Under the pieces are notes generated by a model. That model was not told the origin of the DNA. It ran no database searches and worked only from the letters and a program-made list of their open reading frames with translations. A DNA stretch of 64,000 bases from the NCBI GenBank assembly GCA_017893485.1, contig CM030362.1, positions 259,014,755 through 259,078,754 of the forward strand, in the 5' to 3' direction. This DNA comes from Hemerocallis citrina (taxonomy: Eukaryota; Streptophyta; Magnoliopsida; Asparagales; Asphodelaceae). A program made the position numbers and the translations under genes. Positions 1 to 11,270 of the stretch are shown here, piece after piece; positions within the stretch are counted from its first letter, which is position 1, and the number at the start of each line of letters is the position of its first letter.

Positions 1-670
1 ACCTGGCTCAGTTCGCTGGGTTTGTATCATTAATTTCTTATTAATGAAACAGGGTGGCCATACTCCACCTTTTCCTTCAAAAAAAGAACAATAATAATAT
101 GCATTAATATCGCGGTTGAACTCTGCTTAACGATTCTAGCACGAATCGCTATGTAACAAACTGGGCTTAATGCAAATTTCTTTACTGGCCCAGGCCAGTT
201 AGCTCCATAGACCTTCTGCAGGCCCATTCGTTCACCCAGATGAATCACCCACCGTTTACGTCAAGCGCTCCATCGGTTACGCCGTAACCACGCCCCTAAA
301 ATCAATGATCTGATCAATTTCAGATCCGATACCAAGGGTATTTCAATACCGTCCAGGGATCTCTCCATAAGGATTTCCCCCAGACCTATAAATACAACAC
401 CTATTGTACAGTTATAAGGTAATCACTCTTTTTTCTACATAATATCTTCTACTAAATTACTGTCTTCTAACTTAAGCATCAGAGGGTCTGTCATCGGGAA
501 TACACCCGGCGTTGTAGGCATCTTTTTCCAGGTTGGCAAGTCAGCAGCCTCCCAGCCAATCCACTCAACACCCCTTCGGATCCAGAATGAAAATCAGGAT
601 CACTTCCGTTTCCCCGAATACAAGAACTCACATTATCTGTTGCTCCCACACCCAAAAAAAAATAGCAACA
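1..670 (+). repeat. 5' LTR of element A (start unresolved)
   Basis: The right end is placed at 670 (…AGCAACA) because a primer-site-like GATTGGCATCG follows, as in element C (…GGTAACA then GATTGGCGCC). A TATA box CCTATAAATA lies at 385-394 and a 'GGTAATCACTCTTTT' stretch near 418 matches the C LTR downstream of its TATA box. Upstream of about 300 no match to the C LTR is visible, so the left boundary is a guess. No host gene is seen here. Confidence 0.55.
385..394 (+). promoter_or_regulatory. TATA box of element A LTR
   Basis: CCTATAAATA lies about 280 bp before the LTR end, and the equivalent CTATAAATA occurs in both LTRs of element C (36484 and 50811). This is the expected U3/R promoter. 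Confidence 0.6.
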
Positions 671-690
671 GATTGGCATCGTTTGTGAAA
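671..690 (+). other. Primer binding site of element A (decayed)
   Basis: GATTGGCATCGTTTGTGAAA directly follows the LTR end. It corresponds to GATTGGCGCCATCTGTGGGA in element C, with several substitutions. Confidence 0.55.
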
Positions 691-2340
691 AATTACAAGT
701 CGATCCTACTTCCGGTTCGAGTTCTAATCCGAAGCAATTTACTTTCATGGCTCCTAAAGCTAAGAAGACCATTGCCATAGGGCCTTCGGTCTCTCCTCCT
801 CTACCGACCCATAGCCTTGCGAATGCCCAAGGGTCGCAGAGGCAATGAGCCGAGAATCCGCGGGGACCGGCTTCGAGCGCACCTCGCTCTATCACAAGGC
901 AAGTCGAGCAACCTGTGGTAGATGACCTCCGAAACGTCATCAATAATTGAACGAACTAGAGCGGCCTCTGAAACCAGCTCAGTCGTTCGAGAGAGGCGAA
1001 GCTGGACCGTCGAACCCAGCTCTGAGCCGCACTGTTTATCGGTCCCAAGGCCGAGATCAACGATGCAACCACTCTCCAAGGGATCACCGACATCCTGACA
1101 GTCACGGCGAAGAAGTTCATGTTACTCGTGCAGTTCCGAGAGTTCGAGGCCGAAGTCCTACGAGTATTCCGAGGAAGAACCCAAGATGAACAACAATCAG
1201 GTGAGGAACAAATCAAGGATTCTGGGGGAGAAGAATCCCACGGGTCGACAAGATCCGGGAATCGGTAGGATGATGTCCGAAGACGTCTTCAAGAGATGGA
1301 AGACCATCTTGCTTGGATAGGCGAGAACGGGGGACAATTCAGTCGGGGCTGTCAACCATCCCGACCTCCTTTCTCTACCCGAATCCTCAACGCCCCTATT
1401 CCGAGAAACTTCAAGCCTCCCCAGTTCGAGACATATAATAGAGAGACGGATCCTGTTGATCACATGGAGAGGTTCAAAACCCTCATGATGATTCTCAGCG
1501 CCTTGGATCCTCTTCTGTGTTGCGTGTTCCCAGCCACTCTACGTGGCACGGCTCAGGAATGGTATTCAAAGTTCACCACCAGCTCGATTTTCTCTTTCGA
1601 TCAGCTCAAAGAGAATTTCCTCACGCACTTAGTCACCAGCCGCAAGGCAGAGAAGATGAGCACTTCTTTTCTGGATCTTAAACAGAAGGACGGAGAGTCC
1701 CTCTGGGACTTCATTCGAAGGTTCACTACCGAAGCCCGAGCGATCTCCTCCCTCGATGCCAAAGTCGCCTCTGTGGCGTTCTGACGCAATGTCCACCGCG
1801 ATCAGCTAAAGGCCTCCATATCCAAGAAACCTCCCATTGATTTTCTCGACCTTCTCTATAGGGTCGAAGGGGAAGAGGAAAAATATTTGCATCTCGGCGG
1901 ATGGAAGGAGACCCCGGCAAAGGGGAAGAGGAAGGCGGATGAGTCCGAGGCCCCTAAAAAACTGCAAATTAACCTCACTGGCTAAAGACGTCCGCCCCTG
2001 GTCCCCCGGTTCGAGAAGTTTACCCCACTCACTGTGAATGTTTCAGCCATCCTCGTGGAGATTGATGAAAAAAGGATAGTCAAACATCCCTCTCGTCCAA
2101 CAACAACAATGGGAGGAGGGACCAAAGGTTTTACTGTTGGTTCTATCGAGACCACAGCCACGAGTCCGAAAATTGTTGGGCACTTAAGGAGAAATTGAAG
2201 AACTCATACAGAGAGACAACCTAACCGAGTTCATTCAGAATACTAGGCGAGCCTCCCCTCCTCGAAGGGTGAACAAGCCTCCAGGAACGAGTCCCGGGCC
2301 ATAGGGAGTTGATAGACTAGCTATTCTCCATTGCGTTCAT
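691..2340 (+). pseudogene. gag of element A (decayed)
   Basis: Capsid-type retrotransposon gag. The best block is 1296-1784, with motifs PPQFETY, DPVDHMERFKTLM, FPATLRGTAQEWY, FDQLKENFLTHLV and DFIRRFTTEAR, all matching the gag of element C at 37740-38110. A TGA at 1782-1784 ends that frame; homologous sequence (RNVHRDQLKASISKKPP) continues in frame after it, then a stop and frameshifts follow. The zinc-knuckle-like segment (HxxxGH type) is recognisable around 2140-2190 only in shifted frames. The N-terminal part (691-1290) is too degraded to translate. Non-functional. Confidence 0.8.
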
Positions 2341-2903
2341 GATGGACCCATGGGAGGAGACTCGAACACCTCCCGCAAAGCTTTCGTTCGAGAAGTCAAT
2401 GCAGTCCACCATCAACCACCCCCAAGGGTTGGGGGCTATCGATCTCGTTCTCCAACGAAGACCTCGAGGGTGTCCAACTCCCGCATTATGACACCCTCTT
2501 CCTCATCCTCGGCTTATCCAATCACGAGGTACGACGTGTCCTTGTTGACAACGGGGGATCAGTAAACGTTCTATTTCTGGCAACCTTCAAAGCCATAAAA
2601 CTCTCCACCGGGAAAGGCAAAAACCAGCGGGGTACATGCTGTAGGGGTTATCAGGTGCCTCCGTCCAGATCGAGGGAATCGTGACCCTCAACGTCACTGT
2701 TGGGAAGGCACCGGCTTCCCAAATCGAAGACATAGACTTCAAGGTGGTAAATGTTCAAGCCGCCTATAATGCCATCCTCGGTCGACCCGGCCTATCATCC
2801 CTCCGAGCGGTACCCTCAGCGTACCACATGAAGATGAAGTTCCCCCACCAAACATGGGATTGGAGTTGTCAAATGTAACCAGGAGGCTGCCCAAACCTAC
2901 TAC
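2341..2903 (+). pseudogene. Aspartic protease region of element A
   Basis: The active-site region reads VLVDNGGSVNVLF (about 2530-2570, in a frame different from the surrounding open stretches). The C-terminal half (2681-2878) contains AAYNAILGRPGL and AVPSAYHMKMKFP, the typical Tat protease end. The catalytic motif is D-N-G rather than D-T/S-G; element C has the same DNG, so this is a lineage feature and not only decay. A run of five C near 2847 shifts the frame before the RT part. Confidence 0.75.
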
Positions 2904-4440
2904 ATGGCCGTTATAGGGGTGGCAGTCCTGCCCCTCGATGCAGTTGAGCTCCCCTTTGAAAAGAGTATGAACGGTTCAGACCCATTTGATGAACTAGAAG
3001 AGGTCCCCTTCTCTGAAGACGAACCATCCAAATGGTTCCAGGTGAGCTGGTCCCTTCCTCGGGACCTAAGGCGAGATATCATCGACTGTATCCGTCGAAG
3101 TCGGGATTTATTTGCTTGGGTGCCCTCAGATATACCTAGGATCACCGAGGATCTTATAATGCACAAACTAAGCGTCCATTCGGACTCCAAACCAATGATA
3201 CAGAGATGCCGCAAGTTCACCCCTGATCGGCAGTAGGTGGTCAAGGAAGAAATACAGAAACTCCTCTCCACTAAGTTCATTCAAGAGGTGAGCTACCCCA
3301 AGTGGCTAGCCAATGTTGTGATGGTTAAGAAGCCCAACAGAAAGTGGAGGATCTGCATCGACTTCACAGACCTCAACAAGGCCTGCCCGAAGGATCCCTT
3401 TCCCCTCCCGAGCATTGATGTCCTCATCAATGCGACATCCGGGGACGAGCTTCTCAGTTTCATGGACGATTTCTCGAGCTACAACCAAATTAGGATGTAC
3501 CCCCTAGACATCTCCAAGACAGCTTTCGTGACCGACCAAGGGCTAAATTGCTATTGTGTCATGCCCTTCGAGCTGAAGAACACCGGAGCGACGTACCAGA
3601 GTCGTAAATTGGGTCTTCAAAAATTAAATAGGTTAGAACATGGAGGTATATGTGGATGACATGCATGTCAAAAGCCTCAAAGGTCGAGATCATGTGAAAG
3701 ATCTTGAAGAAGCATTCAGAGTCCTTCGATCCACAACATGCGGCTAAACCCTTCAAAGTGCACCTTCGACGTAATGTTCGGGAAGTTCCTCGAATTCATG
3801 GTCAGCCAAAGGGTAATAGAAGCCAACCCCGAAAAAACTCATGCCATACTAAACATGGCCCCTCCAAGAAATGTCAAGGAAGTACAACGCCTCACGGGTC
3901 GGTTAGCAGCTATCGACCATTTTCTCTCCAGATTCGGAGAGAAGTCACTGTCGTTCTTCAAAGCTCTCAGGGGAGTTAAAAACTTCGAGTGGGGGGAGCT
4001 CCAATAGCAAGTCTTTATCCAGTTGAAAGCATACTTGGCCAATCCCCCGCTCCTCAGCAAACCCCAGCCGAGTGAAGTTTTTTCTCTCTACCTAGCTGCT
4101 TCCGAGCATGTGCTCAGCAATGTCTTGGTTTGGGAGGAGGGCAGGTCGCAGAAGCCGATCCATTATGTCACCAAAGTCCTCCGCGATGCTGAGCTCAAGT
4201 ACTCTAAAGTAGAGAAGATGGCCTATGCACTTATGATGGTGGCGAGAAAGCTTTGCCCATACTTCCAAGCCCACTCCATCCAGGTCCTACAGACCAATCT
4301 CTCAACCAAGTATTCCATAAACCCGAGACGTCAGGACGTTTGATCATGTGGTCTATTGAGTTGAGTCAGCACGACATCAGCTATAAGCCCTGAACTGTAA
4401 TCAAGGACCAAGCGCTCGCTGAATTCATAATCGAGTGTAC
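2904..4440 (+). pseudogene. Reverse transcriptase and first RNase H of element A
   Basis: 2904-3236 is the RT N-terminal linker (FAWVPSDIPRI, MHKLSVHSDSKP), ending in a stop that replaces Q. 3237-3600 carries RT motifs VVMVKKPNRKWRICIDFTD, NKACPKDPFPLP and FMDDFSSYNQI. YVDDMHVKS follows at about 3648-3670 in another frame. 3738-4343 holds the thumb/RNase H part ([55 protein letters not shown]). The RNase H has LYLAASE where active enzymes have an Asp, as is usual for the first RNase H of Tat elements. Frameshifts near 3600, 3720 and 4010. Confidence 0.85.
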
Positions 4441-5098
4441 CATTCCCGATATATCCGAGGTTCGAGAAGACGAGCCAAAGTGGGAACTCTATGTTGATGG
4501 GTCGTCCTGTGAAGGGGGGAGTGGGACCGGAGTCATACTTAGGGGCCCGGATGCCTTTGTTCTCCAGTACTCTCTTCGCCTCAACTTTCCGACCTCCAAC
4601 AACAAAGCGGAATATGAGGCAGTGATTTTTGGACTCCTCTTGGCCCGTAAAGCATGAGCCAAACACGTAAGTGTTTTTAGCGACTCCCAGCTTGTCGTTA
4701 ATCAGATTTTTGGTCACAAGACTCACGATGCCCGAATGATCCAATACTTGGCACGCGCTTGACTTCTTCTCTTGAATTTTCCAGAAGCAACAGTGACTCG
4801 GGTCCCTTGGGAACAGAATACCCAGGTGGACGCTCTCTCTAAATTGGATTCTTCCTCCATCGAATGATTAGATCACACTATCTTGGTGGAGGTTCTCCTA
4901 AAACCCAGCATCAAAATCGTCGTACTGTCCGAAGTCAACTGTATCGACTCACCCGTGGGGGTGACCACTTGGATGGAACCAATCTTGAACTTCCTAAGGC
5001 AAGGTGAACTCTCACAAGATCCATCCGAAGCTAGAAAGGTTCGGGCCAGTTCGGAGAGGTTCACACTCATTGACGGCGCACTCTTCAAATGCTCGTAA
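4441..5098 (+). pseudogene. Second, archaeal-type RNase H of element A
   Basis: Reading 4470-4870 gives WELYVDGSS, TSNNKAEYEAVI, VFSDSQLVVNQ and QVDALSKL: the D-E-D-D residues of an archaeal-type RNase H, as in element C. Internal stops at about 4655 and 4760 break it. 4883-5098 is the linker to integrase (VEVLLKPSIK, LRQGELSQDPSEARKVR). Confidence 0.8.
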
Positions 5099-6215
5099 AC
5101 CAAGGTGGACAGAAGACCTTACCTCTGCTGCCTAAATCATGAGGAAGCCAAATACGCATTAGAAGAGATGCACAAAGGAATCAACAGTTGCCACATAGGC
5201 AGCAAAACACTTGCAAGGAAAATACTCAATCACGGGTACTACTGGACGACCGTCTTCCAAGATGCTCATGACCTCATGAGAAAATGCGGCCCCTGTTAGA
5301 GGTACTCCTCCATCCGACACACTCCCCAATCCGAGCTGAAATCACTGGCCAATCTGGTCCCCTTTAATATGTAGGGGATGGACCTGGTCAGCCCTTTTCC
5401 AAAGGGAATTAGCCAGAAGCGCTTCCTCATCGTCGCCATAGACTATTTTACCAAGTGGGTCGAGGCAGAACCACTCACCACCATAACCGAGCATCAATCA
5501 AAACAATTCTTTTAGAAGAACATCGTTTTTTGATTTGGTATTCCTCAGATTCTTGTCACCGACATTGGCACCCAGTTCGCCGATGAAAACTTCCGCAATA
5601 TCTGTGTTGACCTGTGAATCCAGCAAAGGTACTCTTCAGTCTCACACCCCCAGTCCAATGGTCAGGCTGACAATGCCAACAAGCAGATCCTGGACAGACT
5701 GAAGAAATGCCTAGACAACTCGCCAAAAGGCATGTGAGTCAAAGAGCTACCGAGCATCCTGTGGGCCTACCAAACCACTAAAAGAATTCCAACAGGTGAG
5801 TCCCCGTTCAACCTAACTTTCATAACCGAAGCAGTAATTCCTCTGGAGGTCGGTCTCCCCTCTCCACGTATCATAAGCTTCGTTGAGAGTTTCAACTTAG
5901 TAGGCCTAAGAGCCAACCTCGATCTTCTTGACGAGGTGCGTGAAAAATCGGCTATCAGAAGGAACATCTACCAATAGAGGGTCGAGCGCTTCTATAATCA
6001 GATGGTACCACCGATCAATATAAAAGAGGGAGACCTTGTGCTCTGACAGCTCGCCATCTCCGAACCTACAAAACTCGCTCCAAATTGGAAAGGTCCTTAT
6101 GAGGTCTCCAAAGTTATCCATTCGGAGACCTACTGACTCGAAGACCTGGGGGGTAGGCAATCAAGAGAATTTGGAATGCAGAGCACCTGATTAAATTCCA
6201 TAAAAGCCCTTAAAA
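5099..6215 (+). pseudogene. Integrase of element A
   Basis: HHCC part: HKGINSCHIG and KILNHGYYWTTVFQD followed by RKCGPC. Catalytic core: IVAIDYFTKWVEAEPL (first Asp), ILVTDIGTQFA (second Asp kept, N replaced by I) and HPQSNGQADNANKQIL, where D stands at the position of the usual catalytic Glu. The C-terminal part has IKEGDLVL and LAPNWKGPYEV. More than ten stops interrupt it. It ends about 60 bp before the sense AATAAA at 6272. Confidence 0.8.
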
Positions 6216-6260
6216 TGATTCAAACTTGTTACAAGGCAAATGTAGTAAGCGCCAGCTTTC

Positions 6261-6277
6261 ACTGGCCACCGAATAAA
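6261..6277 (+). terminator. Sense poly(A) signal with TGGCCACCG motif, element A
   Basis: ACTGGCCACCG is immediately followed by AATAAA (6272-6277), shortly after the integrase end and before the tandem array. The same core occurs upstream of the antisense poly(A) signals (7057, 8220, 9787, 45538), suggesting a shared 3'-end element. Function inferred. Confidence 0.5.
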
Positions 6278-6328
6278 GTTGTTTCAGTTTCATCAATCAA
6301 TCTTTGCCTACTCCTTTTTAAAGCAAAA

Positions 6329-6910
6329 TCTAAACATCGGAAAGCGTACGACTCTGAGTCTTACGCAGTTCTCATTGCTAAGTCTAAACCTCAGAAAGAG
6401 TACCTTGAAAGAGTATCTTGAAAGAGTATCTCGACTATGAGACTTACGTAGTTCTCACTGCTAAGTCTAAACCTTGAAAAGAGTATCTCGAAAGAGTACA
6501 TTGACTCTAAGTCTTACACAGTTCTCACTGCTAAGTCTAAAACTCAAAGAATACATCGAAAGAGTACCTCGACTCTAAGTCTTACGCAGTTCTCACTGTT
6601 AAGTGTAAACCTCGAAAAGAGCACCACAAAAGAGTACCTCGACTCTGAGTATTACGCAGTTCTCACTACTAAGTCTGAACCTCTGAAAGAGAAGCTCGAA
6701 CGGAGTTCTCACTGCTAAATCTAAACCTTGGAAAGAGTACCTCAAAAAAGTACATCGACTCTGAGTATTACGCAGTTGTCACTGCTAAGTTTAAACTTTG
6801 GAAAGAGTACCTCGACTATGAGTCTTACACAATTCTCACTACTAAGTCTAAACCTCAGAAAAAGTACCTCGGAAGAGTACTCCGACTCTCAGTATTAAAA
6901 AGTTTTCACA
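6329..6910 (+). repeat. ~70-bp tandem array of element A
   Basis: Nine imperfect units, mostly 57-83 bp, built on 'TCTAAACCT…GAAAGAGTACCTCGACTCTGAGT…CGCAGTTCTCACTGCTAAG'. It sits between integrase and the antisense modules, the same place as the unrelated 111-bp array of element C. Confidence 0.85.
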
Positions 6911-7029
6911 ACTACATCTAGAGCCCGGGAGTCACACCGACCCCGAACTTAAAGCGAATCTCTCCACTGCCAAGAATTCGACATCTCATATCTCAACAAA
7001 GACAAGTTAATCTACTGAAATAGATAAAC

Positions 7030-7072
7030 TTTATTGATCGAAAGGTGATTACAAAGGCGGTGGTCAGTCCGC
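7030..7072 (-). terminator. Antisense poly(A) signal and 3' motif (copy 1)
   Basis: On the - strand GCGGACTGACCACCGC (7072-7057) is followed 22 bases later by AATAAA (7035-7030). Same arrangement as at 8220, 9787 and 45538. No coding module directly upstream is recognisable any more. Confidence 0.5.
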
Positions 7073-8190
7073 AAAAGGCATACAAAATGCTGAAAGCTAA
7101 ACCTACATCTATACAAGATTCACTTCGTATCTCGTAACGCCAGCTACCTTCAGCTGATTCACTTCGTATCTCGGAACACTAGCTACTCCCTAAACATTGA
7201 GGAGAAGAAACAGGTGAAGGCACCTCAACAGTCAACCTCAAGATTTCGTTCCAGAAGAGAGGCACTCATGAACCAGAAGTAGCTGAACCAACCAGGAGCC
7301 TGCGCTCTCAGCTCGTCAGTCTCCTTCACCGTCACAACTCGACCATGCCCCTCTCATCAGAAGAGGTATCATACCAACGGAAAGCAATGATGATGAAGCC
7401 TCTCGGGAACCCCTGAGGGAGGATGGAAGTTGAAGCCAAAAATGGCCCAAACCTCTGTCCTTGCAAGTCTGCCCAGTTAAAAATTCTCGAGAGAAGGATG
7501 AAAAGTTCTCTGATATAGATAACTCCACAACTCCAGGCCTCAGCCGTCGGTTGAAGACATCAGATCTTAGAATCTGAGCCGTAGGTGATAAACTTCCACA
7601 TGGGTTACACCCCTAATCTTCAGTTCCCCTTGGCCCGGCGAAGACAGGACAGAAACCCATGCTCGAAAAATTGTGACCAAATCCCCAATAATGCACCATG
7701 GGACTTGGTCGATCGAACTACAGATCTTGAAATCCGAGCTGAACAAATTAGAACGAATCCCTAGTACTCCAACCCCGGTGGGGTCGAGCCCTCCGAAACC
7801 AAAACCAACCTCCCAAGTCCCATCAGAGAAATGTTCAATTTGTGGGAACAGATTGCTTGAAGGCCAAGGGATTTTATAGGCACCTCAGCCAACCACCTCA
7901 TTAAATTTACATTCAAAGGGTCAACGCTTCAACTTCCAAGGCATACAGTAACCTCGATCATCGCCAAGGAAGTGATGTAAGCAAATATGTGCATTCATAC
8001 AGTCAATATTACAACTTCCAAGGCATAAAGTAGCCTCAGTTACTGTGAAGGAACTGGCGTAAACAAATATGTGGCAATTCTCCGTGCACAAGCGCTGAGG
8101 TGTGATTACCAAGGTGAGATCAAGACTACCTAGTCTCGGCCCAATAATGCCCAATAGCAAAATGAAAGGAAGGAAAGAGAACAGAGACAA
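7073..8190. other. Non-coding stretch of element A
   Basis: No credible coding region was seen. Two short duplications are visible: an ~18-bp 'GATTCACTTCGTATCTCG' repeat at 7117 and 7159, and an ~80-bp duplication starting at AACTTCCAAGGCATA (7930 and 8012). This may be a fully decayed third antisense module, since a 3' motif and AATAAA lie at its left end. Confidence 0.4.
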
Positions 8191-8235
8191 ATCTTATTCA
8201 TAATGAAAAGAATACAAAGGCAGTGGCCAGTCTGC
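8190..8235 (-). terminator. Antisense 3' motif and AATAAG (copy 2)
   Basis: On the - strand GCAGACTGGCCACTGC (8235-8220) is followed about 25 bases later by AATAAG. This lies at the end of antisense module A2. Confidence 0.45.
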
Positions 8236-9400
8236 AAGAAGGCAAAGATACAAATAACATATTAATGGCATCGCGGGGTGGATCCTTTCTCCTTAGAGGT
8301 GAGAGATCCTTTCTCAACAACCGCGACATCCAGCTCGGCGCCCGCTGCAGGTCTTCTACTTTCGTATCGAAGGCAAAGCACTCGATCTTGAGACATGGAT
8401 ACCTTATCTTCACGTGTGTAAGGGTCGTGACATACCTCACATCTTGGGCATCGAGCACCTGCAGCACGGTCTCATCCAACTTCTGCTTGTTCTTATTTGC
8501 TCGCTGAGCTGTCTCCTCCAGCTCGCCCCACAGTCTTTTCTCTTCGGCTTTCCATACTAGCCGTTCCTCGCCCCATCTCTCCTTCTCAACCAGCAATTCC
8601 TGTCGAGCCTTTTCTTCTCCTCCAACTCCTTCTCAGCTCGTTAATAGCCCACCAAAGATCCTAATTCCGGCGCACCAGCGCCCTTCACTTCTCCTCAGAC
8701 TCCTGGGCCCGTGCGAGCATCGCACCGAGTCTTCCCTTCAACTCAGCCCCAGTGATGGCAGCCTGCATGAAGAAAATATTAGAGTAAATAAAAACCAAAG
8801 AAGGACACCGATGACAAGCAAAAGAACCTTACCAGGACCAAAACCTGAGCCCAACGAGTGTACATGTCGTCCTAGGCCTCCTACTTTAGGGACACCTTTA
8901 TGGACACCAATTCTCGAGGAGTGGCCAGATTTTCGACTACCGCGCAGCCCGTCATTAGATCCACCTCTGTAATAGTCCATGAGGGAATCCATGCCTTCAC
9001 TGGCGATGGCAGCTTTAATGTCGTCCCACCGCCTGGTTGTGGAGTTCCCTCGGCATGACCAACGATCCCGTAACGTTCGGGGGGTCAACATCCTTGCCTT
9101 TCTTCTTCTGCGGAGGCATGACTTAAGAAGGGAAGTGGGGGCGCTATGAGGATCCCCCCTTGGTTTTCTTTCCCTTTAGGTCCTCACACGACTTGGCCTT
9201 ACCTTTGACCGCCTTCTTCACCACTTCTGCCTTGGCCTTCGCCCTTACCTCGACTCGAGGGCCAGCCTTGGCCTTAGCCTCGGCCTCAGCTTTGGCCTTA
9301 GCCTCGGCCTCATCTCTGGCCTTAGCCTCGACCGCCTCCTTCTCAAACTTCCTGGATAGGTACCTTTCCATCAAAAGTGCATCAGAAACCATGACTGAAA
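8198..9400 (-). pseudogene. Antisense module A2 (spliced, coiled coil)
   Basis: Antisense gene remnant. It begins with a Lys/Ala/Glu-rich tract (9392-9144, many KAKAEAEAK repeats). A block follows that, read in the best frame near 8840-8930, gives VVENLATPRELV and later DDMYTRWAQVLVL. Next comes an intron with GTAAGG donor (8832) and TTCATGCAG acceptor (8763), 70 bp. The following exon begins AAITGAELKGRLGAMLARAQE and continues into a Glu/Lys-rich coiled coil (8700-8400). Stops interrupt the coil. The same block, intron and exon start occur in modules A1 and C, so this is a real gene family and not chance ORFs. Function unknown. Confidence 0.6.
8763..8832 (-). other. Intron of antisense module A2
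   Basis: The - strand donor CTG|GTAAGGTT and acceptor TTTCTTCATGCAG|GC enclose 70 bp that is T-rich on the - strand. The intron sits at the same place relative to the VVENLATP block as those at 10448-10516 and 46216-46292. Confidence 0.6.
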
Positions 9401-9786
9401 GAAGAATAAAATTGATAAGGGATTAGCGAAGGTAACAAACAACAGAGAAAAATCGTGAAGGGAGATCAAGTGGAAGAAAGCAATATATAAGCATGAAAGA
9501 GATATCGAATACTGTGCACTCACGTGGCAAGTGTGGAACAAGTGGGTCCCTAAACCGTTGGTTTCCCGTCAACGAGATCCTTCAAATTCTCACTCCAAGC
9601 TTTTGTTGCTCCGAAGTTCGGAGTCCTACACGGTTTTAATCACAACATGACCCAAGTGTCCAATTCCACCACCCAAGACAACAATCCGACCCGAAGATCA
9701 TCAGAAAATTTCGAAGTTCACAGCAAAATCAAAGCTTAATAATATAAAAAATTCTTATCATTTCATAAAATAATCAGGTACAATGG
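9401..9786. other. Spacer between antisense modules A1 and A2
   Basis: AT-rich; no coding sequence recognised. It contains the presumed 3' end of module A1 at its right side and may contain the 5' region of module A2. Confidence 0.35.
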
Positions 9787-9802
9787 GCGGTGGCCAGTCC
9801 GC
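9755..9802 (-). terminator. Antisense 3' motif (copy 3)
   Basis: On the - strand GCGGACTGGCCACCGC (9802-9787) lies about 48 bases past the stop codon of module A1 and is followed by ATGATAAGAA near 9760, a weak poly(A)-like signal. Confidence 0.45.
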
Positions 9803-10447
9803 GTTCAGCAAAATACAACAGAAAATAAAACTTAAGGCAAAGGGGCTCCTCTAAAGAATCCGAACAAGCATCGACCCTCCTACGACTACGACAATAGATC
9901 TAACATCTGATCTCGACTCGGAAGGAATCTCTGCGAAGGTCGTGGGTGAAATCCCCGGTGAGGGTGGACGAACGTGTTCATCACTTACATCTTCAAAGGC
10001 CTTGTGAGTAGGCCCAACACCAGCCCCCAGGTCAGAGGGAATTGAGTGAGGAGTCAAAGGAGACGTAACAAATTCTGGGTCATATTCAAGATGGCCAAGG
10101 CTGAGATGGGGGTGTTCCCGTCGGGTGCGCTCGACAGCTTGTTTGAAACCACGCTCCTCGCCATCGACAATTTCATCTGCAGCACCCACTAACTCCAACC
10201 GGGCTTCGGCCAATTGCTGCTTCAGCACTTCTTTCTCATCCAACATCGCCCTGTAGGTGGACCGTTCTTCACCCGGGTCATCCTCTAGTTCCGTCGGATT
10301 CTTCCCCAATTTCTTCACTCTCCTCTTCAAGGCCTCGATGCACTCATGGTCCTCCTGAAATCTCTTCTTATACCGTTCTGCCTTCTGATCTGCGAGGTCG
10401 AGTAAGCGCTTATAATGTCTCCTCATCTCAGCACCATAGAGGGTAGT

Positions 10448-10516
10448 CTGTAGGAAAAACTTAAAAAGTTAGCTAGGAATGGTTATACTTACAATACAAA
10501 ACACTTGAACACTTAC
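10448..10516 (-). other. Conserved intron of antisense module A1
   Basis: The - strand donor TTG|GTAAGTGT and acceptor TTCCTACAG|AC enclose 69 bp. Homologous in position to 8763-8832 and 46216-46292. Confidence 0.65.
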
Positions 10517-10864
10517 CAATATGACCCATTGAAAAAAACGAAGGAAACATGAAATTGTGGTCTATCGGGCGAGAGCCTCCCGATCCCTCGGACGAGCAAG
10601 GTTCTCCACTACTTTTCGATCCATCTCCAATTCCATGACGGAGTTAAGCTCCCCCACCGACCATTCTGGTTAGCCTCATCGGCGGTCCTCAATGACCTTT
10701 CGCCCGGTCGCCCCCTAGGAGCCTCCTCCAGGCCACGAACCTTCAAAGCCTTGGGTTTTTTTGGCAAGTGCTCCGAGATGGGTACCTCGATCTTTCTCTT
10801 GCCCTTACAGACAACTGTTGATGCCTCCCAAGGCTCTGACACTAGGGCAACCATCACACCAGCA

Positions 10865-10934
10865 CTTGCAGAGATAAACAGATATCAGATAAGGCAATAT
10901 ACCAGTACAATAAGTTGAGAGCAAAAGAACTTAC
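10865..10934 (-). other. First intron of antisense module A1
   Basis: The - strand donor CAC|GTAAGTTC and acceptor CTCTGCAAG|TG enclose 70 bp. It follows GLSFVGS, the same place where the C gene has GLSPIDPE and a GTACGC donor (46841). Joining leaves the frame one base off, so an indel or a different site is implied. Confidence 0.55.
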
Positions 10935-11270
10935 GTGAGCCAACGAAGCTCAAACCAGCGTCGACCAACCTCTCTTCTGACATTTGCAGCCATTCAACAC
11001 TAGTGCCCTTCTCGAAGAGTCCCTGGAACTCGGCAATCTCCTCTGAGCTCAGATCGTGGGACGTCTGGGCATCCTTCTTTGGTGGGCCCTCGTACGAACA
11101 TTTGGTGGGAATGTCCCACAACTCGGTACCTCAGATAAAATATCTCTTCTTCCAACCCTTAATGGAATCGGGATGGCCATGCACCACTTGGCACCACAGA
11201 AATTATGAGAGTGGATGGAGGATGAAATTTAAGCGGGATCTCAGCACCACTCATTAAGATCTAATCTCCA

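Larger units (their letters stand above)
1..11270 (+). mobile_element. Decayed Tat-clade Ty3/Gypsy element A (3' end missing)
   Basis: Order seen on +: LTR end (to 670), primer site, gag, protease, RT, RNase H, second archaeal-type RNase H, integrase, sense AATAAA (6272), ~70-bp tandem array, then antisense coding modules on -. The dual RNase H is the hallmark of the Tat clade (Retand/Ogre/Grande relatives). Every domain aligns by eye with element C at 36127-51073, but A carries many stops and frameshifts and is much older. The 5' LTR start cannot be placed, and may lie near or before base 1. The 3' LTR is absent: the antisense gene is cut near 11270, where a LINE fragment begins. Confidence 0.85.
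9851..11270 (-). pseudogene. Antisense module A1 (gypsy-type extra ORF, truncated)
   Basis: Spliced antisense gene, 5' part lost at the LINE junction. From right to left: SIKGWKKRYFI and LWDIPTK (about 11170-11110) match SIKGWKEKFFI of the C gene. SEERLVDAGLSFVGS then ends at a GTAAGT donor (10934). After a 70-bp intron (acceptor at 10865) comes a basic segment (KGKRKIEVP, LPKKPKALK) resembling a nuclear localisation signal. Next are KVVENLARPRDREALAR (about 10620-10570), a second intron (10516-10448), and an exon TTLYGAEMRRHYKRLLDLADQ that runs into a coiled coil and a Pro/Ser-rich tail, stop at 9851. Related by recall to the Pfam 'putative gypsy type transposon' family. Contains stops; non-functional. 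Confidence 0.7.
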
